Of a DNA stretch of 64,000 bases, positions 35,162-44,653 are shown piece after piece. The position numbers and the translations under genes were made by a program. Source of the stretch: Abditibacterium sp. (GTDB taxonomy: Bacteria; Armatimonadota; Abditibacteriia; Abditibacteriales; Abditibacteriaceae). Numbering within the stretch: position 1 is the first letter of the stretch; each line of letters opens with the position of its first letter. Where the stretch lies: the NCBI GenBank assembly GCA_030448265.1, contig JAUJNG010000006.1, forward strand, positions 70,967 to 134,966. The letters run 5' to 3'. The notes beneath the pieces were generated by a model, which was given only the letters and a program-made list of their open reading frames with translations, did no database searches and had not been told where the DNA came from.

Positions 35162-36733
35162 ATGAACACTCAACTCGGCCAGCTTTCCCCCGTTGCCATC
35201 GCGTTTTTTCTGGCATTTATCGGTGTCACGCTCGCCATCACCTACTGGGCGGCGCGCCAGAGCAAAACTACCGCGCAGTTCTACGCGGCGGGCGGCGGCA
35301 TTTCCGGTTTTCAAAACGGTCTCGCCCTCGCCGGCGACTTCATGTCTGCCGCCAGTTTTCTGGGCATCGCCGGACTTGTCGCGACGGGCGGCTACGACGG
35401 CCTCATCTACTCCGTCGGTTATCTGGTGGGCTGGCCGGTCGTGATGTTTCTCATCGCCGAACCGCTTCGCAATCTGGGCAAATACACCTTCGCCGATGTC
35501 GTCGCCTACCGTTTGCGTCAAAAACCGATCAAGACGATGGCGGCGATTGGCTCGATTGTCACCGTCATTTTCTATCTCACCGCGCAAATGGTGGGCGCCG
35601 GAACGCTCATCAAACTCATGTTCGGCCTCAGTTATGAAACCGCCCTCGTCGCCGTCGGGTTTTTGATGATCGCCTACGTCCTTTTCGGCGGAATGCTGGC
35701 CACGACGTGGGTGCAAATCATCAAAGCGGTGCTGCTGATTGGCGGCGCGACGCTGCTCACCGTTCTGGTGATGAACCGCTTCGGCTGGAGCTACGGCAGC
35801 CTTTTTTCCGCCGTGCGCGCGCTGCCCAACGGCGAAAATTTGCTCGATCCTGGGCAGTATAAAGTCGCGACTTCGCCGCTCGATCTGGTTTCGCTTTCGA
35901 TTGGCCTCATGTTCGGCACGGCGGGACTGCCCCACATCCTGATGCGCTTCTACACCGTGCCCGACGCCCGCGCCGCGCGCAAATCAGTGTTTGTGGCGAC
36001 GGGTTTTATCGGCTTTTTCTACATTCTGACTTTCACCATCGGCTACGGCGCGGCGGTTTTGGTCGCACCCGAATATCTCGCCAAAGAAGCGCCAGGGTTC
36101 GGCTCCAACATGGCGGCGCCGCTGCTGGCCGAAATTCTGGGCGGCGGGCCGTTTCTGGGCTTTTTGTGCGCCGTCGCTTTTGCCACCATTCTGGCGGTCG
36201 TGGCGGGACTGACGCTCGCGGGCGCCTCGGCGCTGTCTCACGATATTTACGCCGGAGTCATCAAAGGCGGGCAGAGCGACGAAAAAACCGAAGTTCAGGT
36301 CGCTAAACTCGCCACCATCAGCCTGGGCATCGTCGCGGTGTTGATGGGCCTGCTCTTTAAAACCGTCAACGTGGCGTTCATGGTCGGCCTCGCTTTCGCC
36401 GTCGCCGCGAGCGCCAATTTTCCCGCGCTTCTCCTCTCGATTTTGTGGAACCGTTTCACCACGCAGGGCGCCGTCGCGTCGATGGCGGTCGGATTATTCT
36501 CCGCCGTTTTGCTGATTGTGCTCTCGCCGACGGTGTGGACGGATGTTTTCCACCTCGCCTCCGCGCCGCCCGTGCCGATGAAAAATCCGGCGCTGATTTC
36601 GATGTCGCTGGCGTTTTTGACCGGATATGTCGTTTCGCTTTTTACGCGCGACATCGAGGCGGAAGAAAGATTCGAGGAACAGATGGTGCGCTCCTATCTG
36701 GGCGCCGACAAAGCCACAATTGCCTCGCATTGA
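35162..36733 (+). CDS. actP: Sodium:solute (acetate) symporter, ActP-like
   Basis: This 523-aa SSS-family symporter has about 13 TM helices. The family signature is visible (YAAGGGISGFQNGLALAGDFMS near 43-64; GTAGLPHILMRFYTVPDARAARKS near 265-288). The pairing with a DUF485 gene matches the yjcH-actP arrangement, which makes acetate or another short carboxylate the likely substrate, taken up with Na+. The start at 35162 (MNTQLG) is chosen because upstream codons lie inside the inverted repeat. No acs gene is in the window. Confidence 0.88.
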   Translation: MNTQLGQLSPVAIAFFLAFIGVTLAITYWAARQSKTTAQFYAAGGGISGFQNGLALAGDFMSAASFLGIAGLVATGGYDGLIYSVGYLVGWPVVMFLIAEPLRNLGKYTFADVVAYRLRQKPIKTMAAIGSIVTVIFYLTAQMVGAGTLIKLMFGLSYETALVAVGFLMIAYVLFGGMLATTWVQIIKAVLLIGGATLLTVLVMNRFGWSYGSLFSAVRALPNGENLLDPGQYKVATSPLDLVSLSIGLMFGTAGLPHILMRFYTVPDARAARKSVFVATGFIGFFYILTFTIGYGAAVLVAPEYLAKEAPGFGSNMAAPLLAEILGGGPFLGFLCAVAFATILAVVAGLTLAGASALSHDIYAGVIKGGQSDEKTEVQVAKLATISLGIVAVLMGLLFKTVNVAFMVGLAFAVAASANFPALLLSILWNRFTTQGAVASMAVGLFSAVLLIVLSPTVWTDVFHLASAPPVPMKNPALISMSLAFLTGYVVSLFTRDIEAEERFEEQMVRSYLGADKATIASH

Positions 36734-36751
36734 GTTCGTCCCACGATACCC

Positions 36752-36785
36752 AAAAACGCCCCGCGATTTTTCGCGGGGCGCTATT
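36752..36785 (+). terminator. Rho-independent terminator after actP
   Basis: The stem CGCCCCGCGA/TCGCGGGGCG (36757-36766 with 36771-36780) follows an A run. The T run after it is weak. Confidence 0.75.
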
Positions 36786-36804
36786 GGATTTTACTGGACT
36801 TCTC

Positions 36805-36892
36805 GTCATTCTGAAGGGAGCTGCGCGACCGAAGAATCTTGCGTAGCAGTCACTTGAGATGCTTCGGTCGCTGAGGCTCCCTTCAAAATGAC
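36805..36892. repeat. Inverted repeat (GTCATTCTGAAGGGAGC type)
   Basis: The arms 36805-36834 and 36862-36892 are inverted with a few mismatches. The same family gives a longer, better conserved element at 42919-43035. Confidence 0.85.
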
Positions 36893-37103
36893 GCCTTTTT
36901 TTGACTTCCGAGACACCCTCTGAGGACGACCGATATTTTCGCTTCAACGACGTATGAAAGTGGTCTATTGCGGGAAAAGCGACGGTTCGCCGTGCGGCGA
37001 AAGCGAGAAGTGTGGCCAGTTTTTGAAGAGTTGCGCCAAAATTGTTACTCTTTCTACCGCTTGCCCGAACGGGGGTTGACCTGCTCAATCCCAAAACTCG
37101 CTC
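36893..37103. other. Leader region ahead of the P-type ATPase gene, no gene seen
   Basis: These 210 bases, part of a 370-base gene-free gap, hold no convincing ORF. There is a small hairpin (GACGGTTCGCCGTGCGGCGAA, 36990-37010) and TTGACC at about 37076. No clear -10 box follows within the usual distance. Confidence 0.4.
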
Positions 37104-40100
37104 ATGAAATTAACCGGTCTGACTTCCCCTCAAGTCCAGCAAAGCCGCCAGCAACACGGCGCCAATGTTCTCACTCCACCCCCGCGCATTCCGTGGTGGC
37201 AGGAGTTTCTCTCCAAATTTGAAGATCCGGTGATTCGCATCCTGATGATCGCCGCCGCGATTTCGTTCGGCATCGGCCTTCTCGAAGGGCACTTATCAAT
37301 CGAATCCATCGGCATCGTTATCGCGATTTTACTGGCGACGGGCCTCGCCTTTTGGAACGAGCGCAAGGCCAACGCCGAATTCGACGTTCTCAACACCACC
37401 TCGGACGACGTTTTAGTCAAAGTCATGCGCGACGGCGGCATCACCACGACGGCGCGCAAAGATGTCGTGGTCGGCGATGTGGTGATTTTAGACCAGGGCG
37501 ACGAAATCCCCGCCGATGGCCGCGTTCTGGAAGCGACTTCGCTCGAAGTCAACGAGGCCGCCTTCACCGGCGAATCGATGCCGGCGCGCAAAAACGCCGG
37601 CGAAAATCAGGGCGGCACCTTCGCCTCCAACCAGCTTTTGCGCTCGACCATGGTTGTCGATGGTCACGGCGTCGTCGAAGTCGAAAAAGTCGGCGACGCC
37701 ACGCAAATCGGCCAGATCGCGCGCGAATCGACCGAAGACACCGGCGAGAAATCGCCGCTCAACCAGCAGCTCGAACGGCTTTCCAAATGGATTGGCGTGC
37801 TGGGATTCGGCATCGCGGCGGGCACTTTTCTGGCGCTGATTGCCCGCGGCGTTTTGCTCGGTGAATTAGTGCTGAATTCGTCGCAGTGGATTGTGGCCCT
37901 CGCCGGACTTGTGGGCGTGGGCATCGCGCTTACTCCGGTCTGGCTCCCGCTCATTTACGACTTTTTTGAGTTGACCGGACGCGAAAAAGAGCCTCCCGCG
38001 TGGCTGGAAAACGGTGTCAAAACCTGGCTCTCGCTGTTCGTGCTGGGTCTTGTCACCTTTGGGATTTTGATCGGTATCGGCATCGCCGCCGGTCAGGTGC
38101 CGCGTTCGCCGTCGAACTGGCTGCCGCTTCCCGTCATTGAAACCCTGCTGCGCTTTTTCATGATCGCGGTGACCATCATCGTGGTGGCCGTTCCCGAAGG
38201 GCTGGCGATGAGCGTGACGCTTTCGCTCGCTTATTCGATGCGCCGCATGACGGCGACCAACTGTCTGGTGCGCCAGATGGACGCCTGCGAAACCATCGGC
38301 GCGGCGACCCACATTTGCTCCGATAAAACCGGCACGCTCACCATGAACGAGATGCGCGTGCAGGAAGGCTATTTCGGCCACACCGACAAAAACGCGGCGG
38401 CAGGTCAAAGTTGGAACCAGACGCCCGCGACCGTTCCGTTTCTTTACGAGGCCATCGCCATCAACTCGACGGCGAACCTGGGCGAGGTCTCGGCGCAGGG
38501 CCAGAGCGAGCCGCAAAGCGGTAAAATCGGCGTCATCGGCAACCCGACCGAAGGCGCGCTTCTGCTGTGGATGCACGACAGCGCCGCCGATTATCAACAG
38601 GCGCGCGAAGGCTTTCAAATCGCGCACCAGTGGCCCTTTTCGACCGAACGCAAGTTCATGGGCACGCTGGGCACATCGAGTCACGGCAATTTGCTCCACG
38701 TCAAAGGCGCGCCCGACATCGTTTTGGCGCGCTGCGAAACGCAGCTCACGAGCGGCGGCGAAGTGCCGCTCAACGTCGCCGCGCGCGACCAGATTCTGGC
38801 CGCGATTGCCGATTGTTCGAGTCGAGGCATGAGAACTTTGGCGTTCGCCTTCAAAAGCGGCGAGGGGCTTTCGCCCGACGCCGATTTGCTCGAAGTCGCG
38901 CAGGGATTGACGTGGACGGGCTTTGTGGCGATTGCCGATCCGGTGCGCCCCGAAGTCAAAGACGCCGTGGCGCGCTGCCGCGCGGCGGGCATCGAAGTCA
39001 AAATCGTGACCGGCGACAACCCCTACACCGCGAGCGAAATCGGGCGTCAAATCGGACTTTTCGGCGCCGACAACGAGCGCGCCGGAGCGCGTCCTGGCGA
39101 GCCGATGCCCGACGACGTGATGCTCGGAACCGATTTCGCCGCGCTTTCGGATGAGGGCGCCGAAGCTGCCGCCCAGCGCGTCAAAGTGCTGGCGCGCGCG
39201 CGTCCCGCCGATAAATTGCGCCTGGTCAACTCGCTCGCCAAACGCGACGCAGTCGTGGCCGTGACGGGCGACGGCACCAATGACGCGCCCGCGCTCAACC
39301 AGGCGGCAGTCGGTCTGGCGATGGGCAAAGCGGGAACGGCGGTGGCCAAGGAAGCCTCCGATATCATCCTGCTCGATGATTCCTTCGGCTCGATTGCTAC
39401 GGCGGTGAAGTGGGGCCGCGCGCTCTACCTCAACATCCAGAAGTTCATCTTGTTCCAGCTGACCATCAACGTGGTGGCGTGCGGCATCGCGCTTTTGGGG
39501 CCGTTCATCGGCATCGAACTGCCGCTCACCGTCATGCAAATGCTGTGGGTCAACCTGATTATGGACACCTTCGCGGCTTTGGCTCTGGCGACCGAGCCGC
39601 CCGAAGAGCGCGTCATGGAGCAAAAGCCGCGCGGCGCCGAGGATTTCATCGTGTCGCCGGAAATGCTGCGAAAAATCTTCGCCGTCGGCCTGATTTTCAT
39701 CGCGCTGCTCATCGTGGCGATTCGCCTGCCGATTTTCTCCGAGCGCGCCCTGACCCAGATTCCGCGCGAGGAACTGGCCAGAGGCACCGTCGAAACCACG
39801 GCGTTTTTCACTTTTTTCGTGCTGCTTCAGTTCTGGAACCAGTTCAACGCGCGCACGCTCGGCTCCAGCAAATCGGCGTTTAGCGGCATCCTGGAAAACC
39901 CCTACTTTCTGTCGATTTGCGCCGCGATTCTGCTCGGTCAAATTCTGATCGTGACCTTTGGCGGTCAGGCGTTTCGCGTCGTGCCGCTCTCGATTCCGAT
40001 GTGGGTGACACTGATTGGCGTTACCAGCATGGTTTTGTGGATCGGCGAACTCGTGCGTTTCATCGCGCGGATGAGCGGGCCCAAAGCCGCGCCGGTCGCG

Positions 40101-40127
40101 GCGAATCGTGCGCCCGTCGCGCAGTAG
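37104..40127 (+). CDS. P2-type cation-transporting ATPase (Ca2+-type)
   Basis: This 1007-aa P-type ATPase is most like calcium pumps. It has an N-terminal cation-ATPase segment, TM1-2, the actuator loop with AAFTGESMPARK, a TM3-4 pair with VPEGLAMSVTLSLAYSMRRM (the PEGL motif of P2B/P2A pumps), the phosphorylation site SDKTGTLT (D407), the nucleotide-binding segment with KGAPDIVL, the hinge TGDGTNDAPAL, and six C-terminal TM helices. QMLWVNLIMDTFAALALATEPP in TM6 carries the Asn/Asp of the ion site. It likely exports Ca2+ using ATP. The C-terminal tail is short, with no calmodulin-like regulatory part. Confidence 0.92.
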   Translation: MKLTGLTSPQVQQSRQQHGANVLTPPPRIPWWQEFLSKFEDPVIRILMIAAAISFGIGLLEGHLSIESIGIVIAILLATGLAFWNERKANAEFDVLNTTSDDVLVKVMRDGGITTTARKDVVVGDVVILDQGDEIPADGRVLEATSLEVNEAAFTGESMPARKNAGENQGGTFASNQLLRSTMVVDGHGVVEVEKVGDATQIGQIARESTEDTGEKSPLNQQLERLSKWIGVLGFGIAAGTFLALIARGVLLGELVLNSSQWIVALAGLVGVGIALTPVWLPLIYDFFELTGREKEPPAWLENGVKTWLSLFVLGLVTFGILIGIGIAAGQVPRSPSNWLPLPVIETLLRFFMIAVTIIVVAVPEGLAMSVTLSLAYSMRRMTATNCLVRQMDACETIGAATHICSDKTGTLTMNEMRVQEGYFGHTDKNAAAGQSWNQTPATVPFLYEAIAINSTANLGEVSAQGQSEPQSGKIGVIGNPTEGALLLWMHDSAADYQQAREGFQIAHQWPFSTERKFMGTLGTSSHGNLLHVKGAPDIVLARCETQLTSGGEVPLNVAARDQILAAIADCSSRGMRTLAFAFKSGEGLSPDADLLEVAQGLTWTGFVAIADPVRPEVKDAVARCRAAGIEVKIVTGDNPYTASEIGRQIGLFGADNERAGARPGEPMPDDVMLGTDFAALSDEGAEAAAQRVKVLARARPADKLRLVNSLAKRDAVVAVTGDGTNDAPALNQAAVGLAMGKAGTAVAKEASDIILLDDSFGSIATAVKWGRALYLNIQKFILFQLTINVVACGIALLGPFIGIELPLTVMQMLWVNLIMDTFAALALATEPPEERVMEQKPRGAEDFIVSPEMLRKIFAVGLIFIALLIVAIRLPIFSERALTQIPREELARGTVETTAFFTFFVLLQFWNQFNARTLGSSKSAFSGILENPYFLSICAAILLGQILIVTFGGQAFRVVPLSIPMWVTLIGVTSMVLWIGELVRFIARMSGPKAAPVAANRAPVAQ

Positions 40128-40131
40128 GATG

Positions 40132-40162
40132 AAAAGGACGCGCTTAAGGGCGCGTCCTTTTT
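40132..40162 (+). terminator. Rho-independent terminator after the P-type ATPase gene
   Basis: The stem AAGGACGCGC/GCGCGTCCTT is followed by TTTTT. Confidence 0.85.
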
Positions 40163-40179
40163 GGTTGCTGAGATGTTCA

Positions 40180-40243
40180 GGCGGGGCTTGTGCCCTCTCC
40201 CAATCTCCACTTTCCCAATTGGAAGAGGGCGCAAGCCCCGCCT
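40180..40243. repeat. Inverted repeat, GGCGGGGCTTG family
   Basis: The left arm AGGCGGGGCTTGTGCCCTCT.. and right arm ..AGAGGGCGCAAGCCCCGCCT are inverted copies. Sister copies lie at 51622, 53268 and 60121. Confidence 0.93.
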
Positions 40244-40356
40244 CGACCAGATTTAGCAACAGAGGAAGATTGAGTTCTTTCTATCTTCAACGGCAACATC
40301 GGATCATGGATGAACAAGAAAAAGAATTATTCCGCGATTTGTGTTTTGAATAAGCT

Positions 40357-40857
40357 GTGAGGCAAAAAAAGTTGTCGTGGGAGAGTGCCTTGAAGCAGTT
40401 CGTGACACAATTCCGACCACACCAAAGCGATTCACAACGGATACGCGATGTTTTGGAAGAGGCTATCCAATCTCAAGACTCCAGAGAAGTTGGCATATCT
40501 CTTTCCGTTGTCCGTGGCCTCGGTTATATCCATGGTGTGGGGTATTCTAAGGAGTATCTTCCACTATTCGCGGAGTTATTCCGACAGGAATGGCACTCTG
40601 CCCACGAGGATATGATTAATATTTTCGAGAATTTCAAATCAGAGGAAGCTATAGAGGAGTTGGGTGGGGCTGCACAAGTCAGGTTGAAATACTTGGATTT
40701 TAACGACAGCGAGGAGCTGGCCCGCAAAGCGATTTATGCGCTGTCCAGGATTCCTGGGCCACAAGCGCAGGAGAAGTTACAATTTATTGCTCAGAACTGT
40801 GACGGGCCGCGCCGAAAATGGGCGCGGCAGAAAATGAAAACTCAAGCCTGCCTGTAG
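40357..40857 (+). CDS. HEAT-repeat-like protein of unknown function, possibly truncated at the 5' end
   Basis: The 166-aa ORF begins at GTG 40357. It is helical throughout, with HEAT-like motifs (DSEELARKAIYALSRIPGPQAQEKLQFI near the C-terminus). Its base composition is AT-richer than its surroundings. In the same frame upstream, ATG 40306 begins MDEQEKELFRDLCFE and then meets TAA (40351-40353), after which reading resumes A-V-R-Q-K-K. GAA to TAA would be a single-base nonsense change, and no ribosome-binding site precedes the GTG. The intact protein was therefore probably about 183 aa. HEAT-like small proteins of this kind can be immunity or scaffold proteins, but no toxin gene is adjacent. 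Whether it is still expressed is unclear. Confidence 0.55.
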   Translation: MRQKKLSWESALKQFVTQFRPHQSDSQRIRDVLEEAIQSQDSREVGISLSVVRGLGYIHGVGYSKEYLPLFAELFRQEWHSAHEDMINIFENFKSEEAIEELGGAAQVRLKYLDFNDSEELARKAIYALSRIPGPQAQEKLQFIAQNCDGPRRKWARQKMKTQACL

Positions 40858-40978
40858 ATCGGCCAGAATTTGAGGCGAGAAGCGTAGCAATGGAAGCTGT
40901 AGCTGATTCCTCGGTCGCCGAAACTCCTTCGGAACGGCAAAACTGTTTGCAGGCCGCAAATTAAGGAAGGAACTCCCC

Positions 40979-42034
40979 ATGCAATCTCATGACCGCCGCT
41001 TGCCGGTTTATCTGCTCATCGACTGCTCGGAATCGATGGTGGGTGAGGCCATCGAAGGCGCCAACGCCGGAATGCGCCAGCTGCTTCTCGATTTGCACTC
41101 CGACCCGCACGCGCTCGAAACGGTGTGGATTTCGGTCATCACCTTCGCCCAGACCGCGACGCAGGTATTGCCGCTCACCGAAATGATCGGCACCAGAGCG
41201 CCCAAACTCAAAATTCAGCCAGGAACCGGCCTCGGCGCCGCGTTGCGCTTGTTGCAGGAGTGCATCGCGCGCGAAGTCCGCACCCACAGCGCGACCGAAA
41301 AAGGCGACTGGAAACCCCTCGTTTTCCTGCTCACCGACGGCGATCCGACTGACGAATGGCGCGAGGCGGCCAAAATCCTCAAAGAACCGACCAAAAGCGG
41401 CGGCAAAAAACTCAATCTCATCGCCATCGGGTGCGGCGAGGACGCCAATCCGCTGGTTTTAAACGAAATCGCCGATTCGGTTTTGATGATGGGCGATTCG
41501 CAGCTCGATTTTCGCAGTCTGTTTCAATGGATTTCGCATTCGCTGTCGGTGTCGAGCCAGCAAATCAACACCGGTGGCAAAGAAGCGGTATCACTCGCCA
41601 AAATTCCCGTCGAAACCTTCCGCGCGCCCTCGATTCCAGCTGGCGGCGCCCTCGAACTGAGCAAAACGCGCCAGCCGTCGCAGCTTTTTCTGTCGGTGCG
41701 CTGCTCCGACACGCGCAAGCCTTATCTGGTGCGCTACGGTTTCGAGAGCGAATACGGCGTTTATCTGGCGCGCCGCGTTCACGTCGTGGACGAAGATTAT
41801 TTCGCCGGCCCGCGCCCCAACGAAGACGCGCAACTGGGCATTTCGAGCGAAAAAATCGTCGGCGTTTTGCCCTGTCCGCACTGCTCCAATCAGGCGGCGG
41901 GCGCGTGTCCCCAGTGCGGCCAGCTTTTCTGCGCGCCCGACGACAATTCCGCCGTGCAGTGCCCCCACTGCCAGGCCGTTTTAGGCGGTGGCGGCGGGCC
42001 GAGCGAGTTCTCGATTTCGGGCCGCGTGGGATAA
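40979..42034 (+). CDS. TerY-like von Willebrand A domain protein with C-terminal zinc ribbons
   Basis: This 351-aa protein opens the Ter locus. The vWA domain (about 8-200) has the MIDAS motif DCSESM (D15, S17, S19), a Thr/Gly-rich second MIDAS loop (QPGTGLGAAL) and LLTDGDPTD. After a beta-rich middle segment, the C-terminus carries Cys pairs (CPHC...CPQC...CAPD...CPHC, about 300-335) typical of TerY C-terminal metal-binding domains, plus a Gly-rich tail. In Ter systems TerY works with a phosphatase and a kinase, all of which follow here. An AAGGAAGG ribosome-binding site precedes the ATG. Confidence 0.88.
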   Translation: MQSHDRRLPVYLLIDCSESMVGEAIEGANAGMRQLLLDLHSDPHALETVWISVITFAQTATQVLPLTEMIGTRAPKLKIQPGTGLGAALRLLQECIAREVRTHSATEKGDWKPLVFLLTDGDPTDEWREAAKILKEPTKSGGKKLNLIAIGCGEDANPLVLNEIADSVLMMGDSQLDFRSLFQWISHSLSVSSQQINTGGKEAVSLAKIPVETFRAPSIPAGGALELSKTRQPSQLFLSVRCSDTRKPYLVRYGFESEYGVYLARRVHVVDEDYFAGPRPNEDAQLGISSEKIVGVLPCPHCSNQAAGACPQCGQLFCAPDDNSAVQCPHCQAVLGGGGGPSEFSISGRVG

Positions 42035-42096
42035 GCGGCGCATTTGCGCCACACTGAGAGAGAAAATTTCGCGCGCAATGCGCCCCAACAACAATC

Positions 42097-42747
42097 ATGG
42101 CTCAATCTGATGCGGCGATCCGGCGCTTACCGGTGTATTTGGTTTTGGACTGCTCCGGCTCGATGACCGGCGCGCCCATTGAAGCGGTTCGTCAGGGCAT
42201 GAAAACCCTTTTAAACGAACTCAAATCCGATCCTCAGGCGCTCGAAACCGTGTTTTTGAGCGTCATCACCTTCGATTCGAGCGCGCGCCAGGTCGTGCCG
42301 CTCACCGAATTGATGCTGGTCAAGGAACCCGACTTTCAGGCGACCGGCACGACCGCTCTGGGCGGCGCGCTGCGTCTTTTGTCCGACTGCATTTCCAAAG
42401 AAGTGCGCCAGACCACCGCTGAGCAAAAAGGCGACTGGAAACCGCTCATTTTCCTGATGACCGACGGCGCGCCCACCGACAAATGGGAAGACGCCGCCGA
42501 CGCCATCAAATCCAAAAAACCAGGCAATTTCATCGCGTGCGCGGCGGGCGCGGGCGCCGATGAAGCGACTTTGAAGCGCATCACCAACATCGTGGTCAAG
42601 CTGCACGATTTGCAGCCCGAAGCCCTCAAACAGTTCTTCCAGTGGGTTTCCGCGAGCGTGGCGACGACCTCGACGGGCGTGGCGAATCGGGGCGAAGCGG
42701 CGGTCGCGCTTCCGCCGCCGCCGCCGGAAATTGTCATTGTGCCGTGA
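42097..42747 (+). CDS. TerY-like von Willebrand A domain protein
   Basis: This 216-aa stand-alone vWA protein has the complete MIDAS: DCSGSM near residue 15, GTTALGGAL around 88 and LMTDGAPTD around 123. It lacks the zinc-ribbon tail of its upstream paralogue and ends in a run of Pro residues. The two genes are about 60% alike in layout and were likely produced by duplication. TerY proteins bind metal and partner proteins in the TerY-phosphatase-kinase module. Confidence 0.92.
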   Translation: MAQSDAAIRRLPVYLVLDCSGSMTGAPIEAVRQGMKTLLNELKSDPQALETVFLSVITFDSSARQVVPLTELMLVKEPDFQATGTTALGGALRLLSDCISKEVRQTTAEQKGDWKPLIFLMTDGAPTDKWEDAADAIKSKKPGNFIACAAGAGADEATLKRITNIVVKLHDLQPEALKQFFQWVSASVATTSTGVANRGEAAVALPPPPPEIVIVP

Positions 42748-42785
42748 AAAGAGTGTCCGAAAGCTAAAGCATCCGGCAGGGTGAC

Positions 42786-42858
42786 TTCGCTCCGGTCGTG
42801 CTTCGCACGAGTTCCAGGTTCTGCGGGGTCAAATCGTGCGGAACACGACCGGAGCGAA
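42786..42858. repeat. Inverted repeat (TTCGCTCCGGTCGTG)
   Basis: Perfect 15-base arms (42786-42800 and 42844-42858) lie in the gene-free gap 42748-43069. The loop contains a further short hairpin (CGTGCTTCGCACG). Confidence 0.85.
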
Positions 42859-42918
42859 CCCCCTGTTAGATGCTTGGCTTCCGAACAGCCTATAGACCTC
42901 TTGCAAAAGTGAGAATTC

Positions 42919-43035
42919 CGTCATTCTGAGGGGAGCCGTGCGACCTGAAGAATCTGGTTGGAGTTTCCACCAAGTCACGTTTGGTGAAGACAGCAGGTAG
43001 ATTCTTCGGGTCGCACGGCTCCCCTCAGAATGACG
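42919..43035. repeat. Inverted repeat (CGTCATTCTGAGGGGAGC type)
   Basis: Arms of 37 bases (42919-42955 and 42999-43035) are near-perfect inverted copies. It fills the second half of the 322-base gap before the PP2C gene, and the family recurs at 36805. Confidence 0.93.
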
Positions 43036-43069
43036 TGGCTGTGACTTTCCACACTTTCGCAAACGTCTT

Positions 43070-44653
43070 ATGAATCGTCTTCGACTCTCGCCCCAACCCG
43101 CCTTTATGAACCCCCAGACCCCAACACCCGAAAACGCGGCATCCACCGTGTTGACGCCTGTTCCATCCCCCGAAGAGGCGCAAGGCACGCCGGACGAACC
43201 CGTTTCCGCGCCTGAACCGGTTTCGTCCGCGCCTGAATCGTCCGTTCCGCTAGTTGAATCGAGCGAACCATCACCTGAATTGCTTGCACCTGCTGCTGAA
43301 TCGCTTGCCCCGTCAACTGAACCTGTCATTCCGGCACCTGAACCAGCCACATCATCACCTGAATTGGTGGCACCTGCTGCTGAATCGGTCATTCCGGCAC
43401 CTGAACCAGTCATTTCCACACCGGAACCGGCTTCTTCCACGCCCGAACCCCTGTCCGCGCCCGCCGAAACGCCGGACAATCCGGCGCTTTCACTTTCGTT
43501 TTCGCCCGCGCCGGATGCGCCGTTTCAATCTTCCCTCGCGCTGAGTTTGATTTGCGCGCGCGAAACCGCCCAAATTCGCTATGCCCTGGGCGCGCATGAT
43601 GTCGGCGAAAACGCTCTCATCTTCGATCCCAAAGACAAAATTCTCCTCACCTCGACCATCGACATCGCCGCGCGCGCTTTTGAAAATGGCGAGCGCGGGC
43701 CGCTTTTAGCCGGCACCTTTGAAATCAAAAAACCGGTGTGGCAGGAACTCGAACCCGCCGATCAAAGCGACGCGACGCCGCACAAAATCGGCGCGAACGG
43801 GGCTTGCGGCGACGGCTGGAAAATCGGCGCGGGCAGCGTGCGCGGCAAACTGCACGCGCATCGCGGGCTGTGGCGCGAGGATTCTTTTGCCTTTTCGAGC
43901 GCTGCTCAGGGCGAAGCGTTGTGGCAAATCGTGGCGGTTGCCGACGGTGCGGGTTCGGCGCCGCTTTCGCGCGTCGGCTCCCGCGTGGCGTGCGACGCGG
44001 CAGTTGCGGCCCTGGAAAAGTCGCTGGCACAGTTGCCCGCGTTTTCGCTCCATAAAGACGAGCTTCAATCCCAAGCTCTGCCGCTCCTGCGCGAGGCGCT
44101 CACTCAGGCGGCGGGCGCGGCGCTCGAAGCGATTCGCGCCGTTGCCGCCCAGCGCGGCAAGCCGCTCACCGCGTTCGCGGCCACTTTACTGGTTCTGGTG
44201 CGCCGTGAGTGGAACGGCGCGCAGCTTTGCGCGAGCGTGCAGGTCGGCGACGGCGCCATCGCGCTGTGGGACGAAGCGGGGCTGACGCTTTTGGGCGTCG
44301 CCGATCACGGCCAGCATTCCAGCGAAACGCGCTTTTTAACCACCAACGGCGTCGAAGCCGAATTCGCCTCGCGCGTCAAATTCTCGATTAAGCCCGATCT
44401 GCGCGCTTTTGCGCTCATGAGCGATGGCGTCAGCGACGATTATTTTCCCGAAGAAAAATGGCTCAGCGGCGTTTTTGACGCGGTTTTGCCGGTTTTACAA
44501 AGCGAGGATGATGGCGGCGCGGCGCTGGTTTCCTGGCTCGGCTACGAGAAAAAAGGCTCGTCCGACGACCGCACGCTCGTGGTGAGCTGGAAAGAGGCCG
44601 CGAGCGTGAAAACGGAGGCGCAAGATGGCGATTCTGACCGCGACGCTCGATAA
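43070..44653 (+). CDS. PP2C-type protein phosphatase with a long Pro/Ser/Glu-rich N-terminus
   Basis: This 527-aa protein has a disordered N-terminal 145 residues made of degenerate PAPEPV/SSPEP repeats, a short beta domain (about 150-225), and a PP2C domain (about 250-510). Family features are the WREDSFAF and VAVADGAGSA blocks (metal-binding Asp), a GDGAIALW block, FALMSDGVSDDYF, and SDDRTLVVS near the end. It would dephosphorylate Ser/Thr residues, probably opposing the kinase that starts inside its 3' end (29-base overlap). The start is uncertain: ATG 43070 and ATG 43106 (MNPQTP) are both possible, and neither has a clear ribosome-binding site. Confidence 0.85.
   Translation: MNRLRLSPQPAFMNPQTPTPENAASTVLTPVPSPEEAQGTPDEPVSAPEPVSSAPESSVPLVESSEPSPELLAPAAESLAPSTEPVIPAPEPATSSPELVAPAAESVIPAPEPVISTPEPASSTPEPLSAPAETPDNPALSLSFSPAPDAPFQSSLALSLICARETAQIRYALGAHDVGENALIFDPKDKILLTSTIDIAARAFENGERGPLLAGTFEIKKPVWQELEPADQSDATPHKIGANGACGDGWKIGAGSVRGKLHAHRGLWREDSFAFSSAAQGEALWQIVAVADGAGSAPLSRVGSRVACDAAVAALEKSLAQLPAFSLHKDELQSQALPLLREALTQAAGAALEAIRAVAAQRGKPLTAFAATLLVLVRREWNGAQLCASVQVGDGAIALWDEAGLTLLGVADHGQHSSETRFLTTNGVEAEFASRVKFSIKPDLRAFALMSDGVSDDYFPEEKWLSGVFDAVLPVLQSEDDGGAALVSWLGYEKKGSSDDRTLVVSWKEAASVKTEAQDGDSDRDAR

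Noticed and set aside
37866-40259. 797-aa open frame on the minus strand
   Set aside because: It lies antisense to the P-type ATPase gene and is rich in His/Arg/Gly, typical of the mirror frame of GC-rich coding DNA. It has no motif and ends in a repeat.
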